DNA of 64,000 bases from Desmodesmus armatus (taxonomy: Eukaryota; Chlorophyta; Chlorophyceae; Sphaeropleales; Scenedesmaceae). Positions 10,972-22,400 of the stretch are shown here, in pieces. The notes under the pieces are model-generated. The model did no database searches, was not told where the DNA came from, and saw nothing but the letters and a program-made list of their open reading frames with translations. The translations under genes were made by a program, and so were the position numbers. The first letter of the stretch is position 1. Each line of letters begins with the position of its first letter. The stretch lies in the NCBI GenBank assembly GCA_007449985.2, contig VIIQ02000255.1, positions 62,001-126,000 of the forward strand, read 5' to 3'.

Positions 10972-13341
10972 CACGCCAGGGGGAGTGCTCTCGAGTGAGC
11001 TCTGTCAAAGGCAGAGCCATGCTACTGTAATGCCGAATGAACTTCCGATAGTAGGAGGTGAGCCCCAAAAACTGCCGCACTTGATGCATATTACTGGGAG
11101 CAGGCCAATCCTGAACGGCAGAGATCTTGGCCGGATCAGGACGGATGCCATCTGGGGACACCACATGGCCCAAGAACTCCACAGTATTCAGACCAAAAGC
11201 ACACTTTGTGAGGCCAGCATGTAGCTGATTTTCCTCCAATGCTTGCAACACCAAATCCAGATGCTGGGCATGCTCAGCCTCAGTAGCAGAGTAAACCAAG
11301 ATGTCATCCAGATACACAATGACAAAACGGTCCAGATACGCATGCAATACATGATGCATGAGACCTTGGAAAGTGGCAGGTGCATTGGTGAGACCAAAAG
11401 GCAACACCTTCCACTCATAATGACCGTAACGGGTCCTGAATGCAGTTTTGGGAATGTCTTGTTCCTCAATTCTGACTTGGTGGTATGCACTGTCCAAGTC
11501 AAGCTTGGAAAACACAGTGGCATTATGCAACCTGTCAAGCAACTCATCAATACGAGGCAAAGGGTACCGGTTCTTGACAGTGAGCTTGTTGAGTGCCCTG
11601 TAATCAACACACATGCGCAGCTTCCCATTCTTCTTGCGCACAAAAAGGATGGGTGCACCATAAGGTGACTTGCTGGGCTGAATGAAATCCTTCTCAATCA
11701 GCTCAGTTAGCTGACGCTTGCACTCCTCCAGCTCAAAAGGGCTCAGCTGGTAGATGGGACCAAACGGAGGCTTGGCCCCTGGCTGCAGTAAAATGTCATG
11801 CTCAACCCCACGCAGGGGTGGCAGACCTGTGACCTTGCTGAACACACCCTTGTGCTTCAACAGCACATGGCGCACTTGAGTGGCCGAACTGCCGTGGCAG
11901 GCAGGCAGAGGCATGTCAGCAACAGCTGAGGCAAAGGGGTCAGGCTCAGGAGCATCAGGACCTGACTGCACCTCAGTAAGAACCGCCAAAAATGCAGATG
12001 CACCACGCTCAACAGACTTGACTGCTGCCATAGCCGAGATCAAGCCAACATCCTCGGGGTCAGCAACAACAGTTGGCAGGGTATGCTGAACACCCTTAGA
12101 TGTGAGAACAACAAGATTACTTTGCCAATCAATGCAAGGATTGTGAAAAGTCAACCAAGGCTTCCCAAGAACAATGTCATCAACTGCCAGGTCAGTGACA
12201 GTAAAGGGCTGGGAATCCTTGAAAGAGCCAATCCTAAAAGGTAATGCAGCAATTTGCTGGGATGCATCCTGCAACATGCCATTGGCAAGCTTGACAGACT
12301 TGCCTGGAACAGATGTAGCAGGAAGTGACAACTCCGTAGCCCACCTGGTGTCAACGTAGTTGTCAGTAGCACCAGAATCCAGCAATGCAACCAAATGCTG
12401 TCCACGAACAGAAACACGGAGCCGGATAACAGTGCTGGCGATGGGGTCCAACCCAGGGGAGGGCTGTGCTGGTGAGGGCGCAACCTGAGACGCAGTGGGC
12501 CTCCCAATGCGCTCGTAGTAGAGACCCTGGGTGGAGGTGGCCGTGATGGGAACCTGAAGGGGCTGAAAGGCAGGGCCATAGCCGCGCCCAGCGGAAGCTG
12601 ACCTGAGGCGGAGAGGGGAATCCCGCAGCACCACCACAGGCCACCTGAGTGGGCCCATGTCCTGCCAACTGCCGTCAGGCTGGGGCGCCTGAAACAAGCC
12701 GGGAGTACCAGCAGGGTACTCATGGATGATCTGAAAGCTGTGGGTGAGGGGCCACCATGGCTTCTTGGTGAGTTTCGGCACCAGGAAGACGGACTCCATC
12801 AGTGGGAAGGTATCGTTGAGCCTGCTGTTGTGCTGCTGGCGCTGTGTGAGGTAATGCTTGAGGAGGCTGCCTGCTGAGCGGAAAGGGGCACAGATCCAAT
12901 AGTTGTCTCCCGCGACTTCGGAATGCCGCTGAAAGTCACCAAAGGACATGGCGTCAGGGCTGTAAGCCCATTCGCCAGCGCACGACTGCCGGAGGCGAGA
13001 CTGGCTGGCCTGCCAAGTCGAGTCACCTGGGCTTGCCTGGCACAGTGCTGTCTGAAAGCCCCCAAACTGCGCTGCGTATTTTGCTGCTTCCTCAGGGCAA
13101 AGCTGCCAGTCCTGTCTGTCCCTGTTACGCACACGACCAGCGCTGGGTTTGCCTGGGACAGGGGTGGTAGCTCTTAGGGCAGTAGCTGGCCTAGCACACT
13201 GCCCCGCACGCCAGCTGAACTGAACACCGGGGAGGGGGGAACCTGAGCTGCTAGAAGACCGAAGACTGGAACCTAGTAGGCTTCCCATACTGCTACGGCA
13301 GGGCAAAGCCGACTTGCCTTGCAGTACAGCCCACTCCTAGC
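10972..13341 (-). pseudogene. Inverted protease-RT-connection block
   Basis: On the minus strand this block runs from the gag-pol spacer (right end, CTAGGAGTGGGC reversed) through protease and a complete RT palm, including [13 protein letters not shown], into the connection region ([19 protein letters not shown]) and stops at TREHSPWR where it meets the forward RNase H scrap. It is the only copy with the YLDD catalytic box. The residues overlap exactly with the forward copies. The inversion has no LTR at either edge. Confidence 0.9.
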
Positions 13342-13917
13342 TGCATATGTTAACATGCCAAGATCAACTTGCATGCCGCCCAGCAGCGTATGATGGCACA
13401 GCAGAATGCGCATCGTCGTGACGATACTTTTTCTGTAGGTGACCTTGTGCGCTTGTCGGCAGCCAACCTTTCCTTGCCCAGCACCATGAGCAAGAAGCTT
13501 GCTGCTAAGTATCTGGGACCCTTTCCAGTACAACAGGTCATCAGCCCTGTCGCATACAGGCTGAAGCTGCCTCCTACTCTCAAGGTGCACCCTGTGTTCC
13601 ATGTCAGTCTTTTGCAACCCTGGCACACACAACCAGAGTTGCCGCACCCTGCTGTCATGTCTCGTCCTCCTCCTGTTGATGTTGAAGAGGACCGCTTCTA
13701 TGTTGAGAAGCTCTTGGATAAGCGGCAGCGCAAGCGTGGTCGTGGTGTGAGCATTGAGTATCTTGTGCGGTGGCGTGGCTATGGCCCTGAGGATGACATG
13801 TGGATAAATGTGAAGCAGATTGATGATGATGTTGTTGAGGATTATGAAGCCACCCACCATGCTGCATTGCCTGTTGCTACTCGTAGCACGCGCCGTAGCC
13901 CTCGCAGGCGCCAATGA
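13342..13917 (+). pseudogene. Integrase C-terminus and chromodomain, copy 2 (longer)
   Basis: Starts inside the integrase C-terminal region (AAQQRMMAQQNAHRRDD, FSVGDLVRL), then the GPY/F-like module and the chromodomain (YLVRWRGYGPEDDMW). It ends at the same stop as copy 1 and is followed by a polypurine tract and LTR4. The HHCC zinc and DDE core are missing upstream because the inverted block replaces them. Confidence 0.9.
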
Positions 13918-13947
13918 GGACATTGGCGTTGAAAAGGGGGGGCGTGA

Positions 13948-14267
13948 TGTTATGAGTAAGCTCGATACTTTATCTTTTGGTTGTCAACGGCCTGTCACAA
14001 CCGTAATCCGGTTGGTCGGTCGAAGGCCAGTCGACCTTTCGACATCAAGTACGAGCCCTGCGCTCATGCTCGACACTTCTGATTCCTTCTGGTTATCTTT
14101 CCTACATCATTCCCAGTTGTATCTGTTATCTTGGTCGGTCATTGGTAACCTCGTCGTTCGCAGGATTCTCTGAGTCCGAGCCCAGACTCTCTTCATGGCA
14201 TCCAAAGTCATAGGAAAGTCTAGTCTTGGTATGCATGCATTGATAGAGCGCCCCATAGCTCTCAACA
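13948..14267 (+). repeat. LTR4 (outer, 3')
   Basis: 320 bp, TGTTATGAG to CTCTCAACA, followed at once by the target duplication CCTGC. Confidence 0.95.
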
Positions 14268-14272
14268 CCTGC

Positions 14273-15130
14273 CACCACCACCACCACAACAGTACCACAT
14301 CAGTCACACTTTCACACTGCATGTTTTTGCCCCCCCCCCCCCCCCAAAAAACCCCCACAGGGAATGTAGCTGACTTCCAGCTGTGCTACACCTGGTCAGC
14401 TGCGTCAGGTGCCATACAGTTTCCACTGCTGCACTTGTCACTTGCCCCATGTGTCGGCAACGCCAGAGGTGAGCCCACACCCTGGTCATCGGTGTCAAAA
14501 TTAATGTCCCCCACGCTGTCATAGCTCTTGGGTTGTCGGATGCTGCCGGCAGCTCAAGTGCACTGACCACATGACAGGATGTTGACTGACTGTGCTGTGA
14601 CAATGGGACATGTTGGGTCTGCAGCTGCCAACCCTGCTCGACTGTGACCACCAGCTTGGTGAGGGTGGGGGCCAAACTCAGACCTGCAAAAGCAAAAGAC
14701 GACGACGCCACCGCCGCCGCAACAGCAGCAGTAAGCAACAGCAGTAAACCACGTGAGGGACAGGACACCAATCGAGGTGTGTTGGACCCCGAGGAGAGTA
14801 GCGAAAGGGGCATCGCGCCGGGCGGGGCTTGTTCAGGCCAAATAGCGGCAGCCACCAAGCCCAAACGGCAATTGGCTGGTATGCGGCTACGATGATGCTG
14901 GACTTGAGCGTGTCCTATGCATGGTGCCCTGCACACAGCTGTGATAGCTTGGTGTGGCAGATCAGTCTGGGTGACACCCAGTGGTCGATCATATCAACCC
15001 CATTCTTCACTTGTAGAAGAATAAGGGATGGTGTGACACATCACATAGCAATACATGTAGAGATACAGTACCCCGACTGGCCTTCAAGGCCAGGCCATGT
15101 ACGGTACATGCGGCAATGCAGACAATGGTG
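14273..15130. other. No gene recognised
   Basis: Contains a run of about 17 C followed by A and a CCGCCGCAACAGCAGCAG stretch. A 210-codon frame on the minus strand reads into the poly-G run and has no recognisable domain, so it was left out. Confidence 0.4.
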
Positions 15131-16906
15131 CTACTGACCTGGAGATGGTGCTGCAGCTCCTGCGGGTGCTGGATGTGGGAGCAGTCCAATGACGATGCCT
15201 TTCGCACCCTCTCGATGGACGACTTGGTCGACCGTCAACCCCGATGCGTCCTTCAGAGCTTCAGGCGGATTTGCGGCATCAGCCAAAGCCATCCACGGAG
15301 CAGCATCCTTGATACACTCCGGTACCATGTACAATGGGCCACGGAGCGTGAAGGGCGAAGTCATCCAGTGGAGCAAGATGAGCAAAACCATCGACACAAA
15401 CGCCAGCAGCAAAATGAACGCGTGAGCGGTCTTGTTGGGAACGTAGCGAGCTACCACAGGGCCCCAGTCCCAAGTGGGCTCTTGTGCCGAGGTGGCAAAA
15501 CCCTCGCGCGAAATTGCGCCGTTTTGCACGCCGGATGGTGTCAGTACTGGCGAAGCCGCAGGCTGCGTCGGAGGGATGTCCCAGCGTCGCTTGTCCAACG
15601 TGGCGAGCTCGTGGAGGTATGCTTGGAAGACCTTGTCGACCTCTGTGCTGACACACGAGTCGTTGTAAGACATCGAAGCCACGTGGTTTTGCATGTAGCA
15701 GCTGTTCATCAGGGTCGGCAGTCGGGGCCAGTCAAGCGCCGTGGGTAGCACACCGTCGGCCCTGCCTCCAAGCGTCTGCGATGTGTCTAGAAACGGGGCT
15801 TCGAGACGTGTCACTGCGTGCTTTGTTGCCGCAAGAGTGGCGTTGAGCCAGCGCATGGCGGCGCTGCTGAACGGGATCCTCTCCTTGGTGGCCGCGTCCA
15901 CGAGAGGTATGGTCAGCGGTGTGGACATCCGTAAGACAGCTCTAAAGGGCAAGAGCTCTGTCCTGCAAATCAAGCCGTAGTCCGGGAAAATCGCCCACAT
16001 CCTGAAGTGTGTGTTGTTGTGCTCTGTGTAGTACTGCTCACGCACGGTGCCCCGCCTGCCTGCACCCTCAAGTTGCCCCGGTGCCGGCTCTGCTGGCGCA
16101 TCAGTCAGAAACGGAGCAAAAGCAGCAGCGACCATATCAGCTGTGGTTGACCCCAGGCCAGCTGTCAGTACGCCAGGCCGCATGTAGGCATCACCCCCTT
16201 CCACAATGATCCCCGCTTGCTGTAAGACGGGCTGGCGCCTTGGGAGGGTGTGTATGGGCAGTGCCTCTTCCAGCCCTGACCAGAACTGCTGCGGTTGCTC
16301 ATCCTGCATGTTCCTTGCTAGTTCCTTCACAGACCAGGGCATTCCATTGGACATCACACAGAGCCGCTGGATGAGGACCAACTCTTGATGGATTGAGAAA
16401 TCGGCCGCGTTGTCTGGGATAGGGGCCAGGAGGCGTCCGCTTGTCACGATATAGGCTAGGACGTTTTCTTGCCCTGCCGCATTCTTGTTCCTTGTGTGCA
16501 CCACTGGCAAGCCTGACCCCTTGGCTGAAGCCGGCATCGCATTGGGCGTGTAGCGTACATGGCTGTACACACCGTTGTACACCGGGGACATGAGGGAGAC
16601 GCATGCTGTCACCTCAATGTCGCTTCCCGTGCAGGGTGTCTCGTTGACCGTGCCGTTGAGGAATGTCGCCGTCTCCTCCCAATTTGCTGCCTGCAGCCGG
16701 CTGTAGTCAAGCCATTGTGGGATGGATGTTGTAGGAGTGTGCTGGGTGGTCAGCCGTACAGACATGGTCGTGTACGCGGCACCAAGGACGATGTGTAGCA
16801 CGGCTACAATGACCACGACTGCGCCAGTAGCTGCACAAAGAATGCCACCAACACAGCAGATGCGCTTGGCAAGAATCTTGTTTGATGGCCACTGCAATGA
16901 GTGCAT
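15131..16906 (-). CDS. Hypothetical two-span membrane protein, large outside domain
   Basis: Single 591-codon frame, not recognised. Topology suggested by the sequence: short basic N-terminus, first hydrophobic span near residues 17-42, about 440 polar residues with six or so N-glycosylation sequons (NGT, NET, NNT, NAT, NDS, NKT) and scattered cysteines, second span near 493-512 (ILLLAFVSMVLLILL), then an 80-residue Pro/Ala-rich tail. This fits a plasma-membrane or endomembrane protein with a glycosylated lumenal or outside domain. The ATG at 16904-16906 sits five codons before a CAG|TGG site that could be a splice acceptor. The stop lies inside AG|GTCAGT, a possible donor, so both ends may be spliced. 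The frame's length makes coding very likely. Confidence 0.65.
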   Translation of the reverse strand: MHSLQWPSNKILAKRICCVGGILCAATGAVVVIVAVLHIVLGAAYTTMSVRLTTQHTPTTSIPQWLDYSRLQAANWEETATFLNGTVNETPCTGSDIEVTACVSLMSPVYNGVYSHVRYTPNAMPASAKGSGLPVVHTRNKNAAGQENVLAYIVTSGRLLAPIPDNAADFSIHQELVLIQRLCVMSNGMPWSVKELARNMQDEQPQQFWSGLEEALPIHTLPRRQPVLQQAGIIVEGGDAYMRPGVLTAGLGSTTADMVAAAFAPFLTDAPAEPAPGQLEGAGRRGTVREQYYTEHNNTHFRMWAIFPDYGLICRTELLPFRAVLRMSTPLTIPLVDAATKERIPFSSAAMRWLNATLAATKHAVTRLEAPFLDTSQTLGGRADGVLPTALDWPRLPTLMNSCYMQNHVASMSYNDSCVSTEVDKVFQAYLHELATLDKRRWDIPPTQPAASPVLTPSGVQNGAISREGFATSAQEPTWDWGPVVARYVPNKTAHAFILLLAFVSMVLLILLHWMTSPFTLRGPLYMVPECIKDAAPWMALADAANPPEALKDASGLTVDQVVHREGAKGIVIGLLPHPAPAGAAAPSPGQ

Positions 16907-17236
16907 GTACTGTCATGCACATGTGCATGACCGGTCACCCGGGTGCAGGATATATTCTGTGTATATACCCTCCGCGGCACAAGCCACTGAGGAAGTCAGG
17001 GGCGCTCATGATGATGTCCAATAAAATGTCGCATGCGATGAATGCGCATTCCCGTATGGCATAATACTACACAGTGTGCATGCCATCAAGTGGTGCTTCT
17101 GGTATCACAATCACAGTTACAGTCACAGCTCTTGGCTCAACAAAAGCTTAGCAACCCACAAGGGAGCCAGAGGCTATAAATCTTTGACAATGCTATAAAT
17201 CTTTGACAGTATGCATATGTGTCTTCACTGCCTCAC

Positions 17237-18519
17237 CTGTGATGGTTGCCAGCTTGAGCCTGTGCATGCTAGTGTTGCCAGGCTCTTGCTTCATGCGGCG
17301 CAGCCACCACACAGCACCCATCAGAGCGCCCACTTCTCTGAGCAGCAGCAGAACAAGCGCAGACGACAAGCACACACATGAGGAAAGCGCACGGGTGTGC
17401 GTCATGCCCACCCACTGACCCAGCATGTACAGGAGTGGCACACATTCCAAATAGCGAGTTACCAGGGCAACAATGACGCATGCCGCTTGCAAGGTGCGGC
17501 CTCGCAATAAAACTTAAACGCAGCTGCTAGCCACAGTGCATGGCCGTGCAGCCTGAGGGTTGCAGCATGCCTTGGAGCCATATGAACGGTTCATATGTGT
17601 TTAATAGGGTTGCCCTCTTGAAGGCAGGAGTCCGCCCTGGCAAGCCCCTTGTGGGTTTGGCATGTCATTGCTAGTTGCCCAGTAATGCTGTTGAAGTCTC
17701 CTATGGCTGTCACTCCTTCACATCCTCACCCACCCCCAACCCCAAAGCAACAACCTCACCCCCCACCCCACCAGGCTCCTCACCTGAGCAGCATTCGAGC
17801 ATACACAGCTGACACACCACCGTTCACCAGGAATTTTGAATAGGCCCTGTGGGTGACAGACAGGCCACAAAGCAGGCAAGCAGGGGCATGGTCACTTCAG
17901 GGAAGAACTTGCTGACTCATAGGCTATGTGCAACAGCCTCTCCGGGCGCGTGTGATCTGTGCACAACAGTGTGCTGGGCTCAACCACCTGGATTCCAGCT
18001 CAAAGCTAGCTTCAAACTTTTGGCCCTGGTGATTAGACCCCTCAGGCTGTGCCTGCTAGCAGCTGACAGCCCACAAGGATCCTTCGGTGGCACCACATCG
18101 AGTCCAACAGGCGTTTGGACGACACGCCAGCTAGTGACATACAGCCTGTCACGAAGGTGTCTTTGGCTGAGGATATTTCCTGCAACACAGTGTTACAGCC
18201 GAGACAAGGGCAGTAGTGCTCACCTTCTTGCCGATGCCATCAGCCAGACGGTGCTGCCAAGGGACAGCAGAGATGACAGCACCAGCATAAACACCTGCCG
18301 GGGCTTGTTGAGCTCGTTGGTGGCACAGCAGAAGCCTGGTTGCTGCTTGTAAAGCCTTTGAAATTGGTCAGTTCGCGGGTCTGGGCATGCAAGTGATGCT
18401 GCTGCTATGCCTATCAGTGCTGCACCAGAGAGGGCGGTGAGCACAGCAGCAATCACGGTAGACAGATCTGTCCACCGGAACCAGTGTCGGACCCGTTTGC
18501 TTTGAATTCTGCCACGCAT
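17237..18519 (-). CDS. Polytopic membrane protein, exons only
   Basis: Exon 1, 18519-18224, starts with ATG and holds two hydrophobic spans (TVIAAVLTALSGAALIGIAA and VFMLVLSSLLSLGSTVWLMA) around a short Cys-containing loop. Exon 2, 17846-17784 (AYSKFLVNGGVSAVYARMLL), joins in phase through GT..AG. A further hydrophobic exon ending at 17237 (VALVTRYLECVPLLYMLGQW, then SSALVLLLLREVGALMGAVW) has a good GTGAGG donor. Its start cannot be phased to exon 2, so an intermediate exon is probably missed. Four or five membrane spans in total. No family recognised. The 591-codon frame downstream on the same strand is probably a separate gene. Confidence 0.5.
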
Positions 18520-19461
18520 GCTATCACTGTATTAGCCTTGTGCTGCACTTGAGCTCAAGGTGTCTGATAGGGGGCTTTCGAAAGGTAACACTGAAACATG
18601 TGAGCAGGGCTGCATCGATTCTTGACTTATGCGCTTTGGAATATCCCTCAAAGCGTTGCGCCTGCCCTGGTGTTATCACGCTGAGGTGGCCTTTTAGCGC
18701 CCTTCCAAGATTACCTTCATCGAAGGAGGTGGAAACCACTTGCAGCACGAGCTGATTGCACCCAAAAACTTTTATGTTATGATTTTGAGTTCCTGCAGGC
18801 CTGCTTGTGGTCACATTAAACGCCGGTGACGGTGCCAGCAGTGATCGGGTACTAGCTAGCTCGCAAACCATATGTGACCACCATATGTGACCACCATATG
18901 GAGAGGAAAAGCTGAAGGTAGGCCATTTCGCACACTCGTACGGCGTGTCTGCAATTCTCTGTTGCACCAGCCTCGCATCAATTTGCTGGGCCAGTTCCCG
19001 TTCTCTGTCACTGTGACCACTGGAACGGCGGACGATGGAGAAATCACATCACAGCAGTGCGCTTGCAATGACATTCTCTGGTATGTGGTATGCTTGTATG
19101 GACTTGCGGGGCTGTTATACATGCTAGTGACTGTGTATGCCATGCACCGTGCATGCTCCGGAGCATGCTCCCGGATCCGGGATGGCTCACGGCTCAGTTC
19201 CGGCTGGGTTCCAGTACACCAAAATCAAGGCCTTTCAAAACCAGTGGTCTCAGCTGGAACCCTCAATATCTGGAAGCAGGTTCAGGCTGATCTCAGTAAA
19301 GCCCAACGCATGCAGACATCACATGTTTGCACACATGCGGCACACAGCAATCAACACCACACAACTAATGCAAGTGTACACACCAGCACGCGCCACCAGC
19401 AAAGATGTGCCAAGACAATGCAGCCATCTAAACAAAAAGCAAAAAACAGCTGCACCCGCCG
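18520..19461. other. No gene recognised
   Basis: Gap between two minus-strand genes. Contains a short CATATGTGACCAC tandem repeat at 18868-18900 and A-rich sequence. Plus-strand frames are present but none has flanking splice sites or similarity that I can defend. Confidence 0.4.
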
Positions 19462-22400
19462 CTAAGCCAGCTGCAGTTGCTTCAGCCCTGCAGCCACTGC
19501 ATGCAGCGAGCCAGTCACCACCACCACCCCCTTGCCACCATAAGCCCCCAGCTCATGCCTTGCCTTGTCCAATGCAGCACCCAGCCCTGCTTGAATCATC
19601 TCACGGCACCTACAACAACAACAACAACAACAACAACAAGAACACCATTGTTACGCCTGTAACATTGGTGTTGCGCCTGTATGAAACTCAAGAGCTCATG
19701 CCGCACATTCACTGACATCACGGATATGGCAGAACAAACCAGAGGGAATCATAACATAGAGCATTATATTGAGAAAAAGCGGTTGCAAGGCACTCACGCA
19801 CTTGTACAGAGAGTTGCTGATGTGTTTGCTTTTGGTAGGATAAAAACCAGCCCCACAGTCCTCACCTGAAGGGCTTGCCGGCAGACAGCATGGCTGCGGC
19901 CTGCCAGTGGGATACAAGGGTGCCTGCAGGACACAGCACAACATGACACAGCACACAGCACACGTTGACAAGGATGCCACTGCTACTGTTGTCTTTGGAC
20001 GCCCCTTCCGGGGAAATGACACATCATAACTATTTTTTCTCCCCTCCCCCCCCTCCCACGCACCCCAAACCACCCCTTTGCCCCGCCCCCGCCCCTCCCC
20101 ACGCACCCCCCCTCCTGGAGTATAGGCTTGAGCGCTGCACCAACCTGGGGGTGTAGAGCTGCCCTCCCCGCCTCCCCCGGCCCCTGGGTGCCTCCCCCCC
20201 CCCCCCCCGGGTCAAAATGGTTCACCACCCCCCTGTGCACCTACCTGGGGGTGCTGAGCGGGCATGGCTGCCAGCGATGGGCACACTTGTGAAAACAACT
20301 ACCTTGGGCCTCACTGCACGCAGAGCCTGCAGCACCTCCCTGCACACCAATTACAGCAAAGCAGCAGCAAAACCAACATTCATACCTCCCTTGCGCCACT
20401 CAAGCACGCTTTGAATGACATGAGGATCCTGCATGGCAAGTGTTGCTGGCACGAACCCCACCCCTCCAGCTTTGGGGCTAGCCCAGCTGTGCTGCTTGTC
20501 AGCTGCCATGGCAACCCAAACCCCCAACTACTACTCTCTCATGTAACCCCCTCAAGCCTCCACCCCCTTGACCCTGCAAACGCTGTCACCCACATGTCCT
20601 CCTTGTCAGCTGCCATGACAACCTGAACCCCAAACAAAACCCTCCACTTTTGACCCCCTCAAGCCTCAAGCCCCAAACCTCAACAACCCCCGTCACCCAC
20701 ATGTGCTCCTTGCCTGTAACGGGAATGTTACAGTAATATTATCTTATGGCTAGAGCTTGACTGCTCATAGCCGGCCTGACTGTTACACGTACAGTGCGGA
20801 CAGAACTACGTCTGGACTTGCAACGTAGGCGGCTTCATCTATTGGGAAGCATTGGCAATATACAGTCATTGCTGGTAACCTAGTTACCCAAGCCCAGAAG
20901 CTTCAGCTCCAACACATATCCCAACTTCCCTTTTCCATCGCAAACATTCACGCTTCCACTACGTCCCGTTACATTGCCCTTGTCCTTGTCCTTGTCAGCT
21001 GCCATAGCAACCCATACCCTCGACCTTTGACACTATTAATCCTCAGCCGCTGACCGTGAAGCCCAGTCCCACCTGTGTGCTTTGTCTGCTGCCATTGCCA
21101 CCAGCAGCACCACAGGTAGGTCAGGGGAGGCCTCCCTCGACATGTGCGCCAGGGCTGCCATAGAAACAAAAGCCATCAACCCCAACCCCCACAATCTCCA
21201 AACCCTGACTTCCCAAACTCCATATAGCCTGAACGTGCCCCCACCTGTGCTCTTTGTTGGCTGCCATTGCCACCAGCAGCACCACAGGCAAATCAGGGAA
21301 CGCCTCCCTCAACATGCGTGCCAGGGCTGCAACAAAAACCCAAACCCACAACCCCAAACCCCATTAACCCTACAACCACTTGTACCCTCAACCCTGTGCC
21401 CACACCTGTGTTCCTTGTCGGCCGCCATTGCCACCAGCAGCACGACCGGCAGGTCAGGGAAGGCTTCCCTCAACGTGTGCGTCAGGGCTGCGGCTGAATC
21501 TGCGGTGTGGGCTCCATCTAGGACATAGTGGGTGGGGCTGTCACCTAGCCTTGCCACCTGGGGAGGGGGGGGGGGGGCAGTGGGGTGGGGGGGGGGGGGG
21601 GGAGGGGTGGTAGGGGCGGTGGAAGGGGATGGACTGCAACTTGCAAGTAAGAAATGATGCATCAACGTGCGCGCCAGGGCTGCGGCCGAATCTGCGGTAT
21701 GGACGCCATCCAACACGTACTGGGTGGGACTGTCACCCAATCGCGCCACCTGGGGGGGGGGGGGGGTAGCACATACGTGGAGGGGGAGGGGGAGCACAGA
21801 TGGCATGCAACAAGTGAAAGGAGAAAAACAATATACTAAAGGGAGGTGGCATTTCAGTCAGCGACGACTGCTACAGCTAGCAGAAAGGGACGCAGCCAGG
21901 TCAGGGAAGGCCTCCCTCAGCGTGCACGTCAGGGCTGCGGCTGAATCTGCAGTGTGGACCCATCTAGGACGCAGTGGGTGGGACTGTCACCCGATCGCGC
22001 CACCTTGGGGGGGGGGGAGGGGGCAGTGGGGTGGGGGGGGGGGGGGGGGGGGGGGGGGGGGAGGGGTGGTAGGGGCGGTGGAAGGGGATGGACAGCAACT
22101 TGCAAGATGTAAGAAATGATGCATCAACGTGCGCGCCAGGGCTGCGGCCGAATCTGTGGTATGGGTCCCATCTAAGACGTAGTGGGTGGGACTGTCACCC
22201 AGCCGCCCTACCTGCAGGGGAGTAGGCAGTGGGAGTTTGGGGGGGGGGGGCTTACTTCAGCAGACGAAGGTGGATCTCGTCCCCCCGACTTTGGGCACTG
22301 CAACTTGCAAGTTGTATGGCATGATGTATGAAAGCACCCTCAGGCTGCGGTTGGGGCCCCAGCTAGGACGTATAGTGAGTGGGACTGACATCTAGCCCTG

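Larger units (their letters stand above)
5021..14272 (+). mobile_element. Rearranged Ty3/gypsy chromovirus, four LTRs, one target duplication
   Basis: A 9.2-kb composite. The 5-bp direct repeat CCTGC lies at 5021-5025 and 14268-14272, exactly outside the first and last LTR. Order: LTR1, gag remnant, protease and half of RT, fused to integrase C-terminus and chromodomain, LTR2, gag remnant, LTR3, gag remnant, protease fragment, RNase H fragment, an inverted protease-RT block, integrase C-terminus and chromodomain, LTR4. Overlapping parts translate identically, so the copies are very young. No integrase catalytic core or capsid region is present in any part, so the locus cannot be autonomous. 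The chromodomain after a GPY/F-like module places it among chromoviruses (established family feature). A single target duplication argues against several independent insertions. Confidence 0.9.

Noticed and set aside
14304..14936. 210-codon minus-strand frame
   Set aside because: Runs through a poly-G tract, no family match, no phase-matched exon partners.
20107..20146. Possible folate synthase exon (WCSAQAYTP)
   Set aside because: It has an acceptor-like CAG, but skipping it joins 20245 to 19923 in phase and restores the family sequence.
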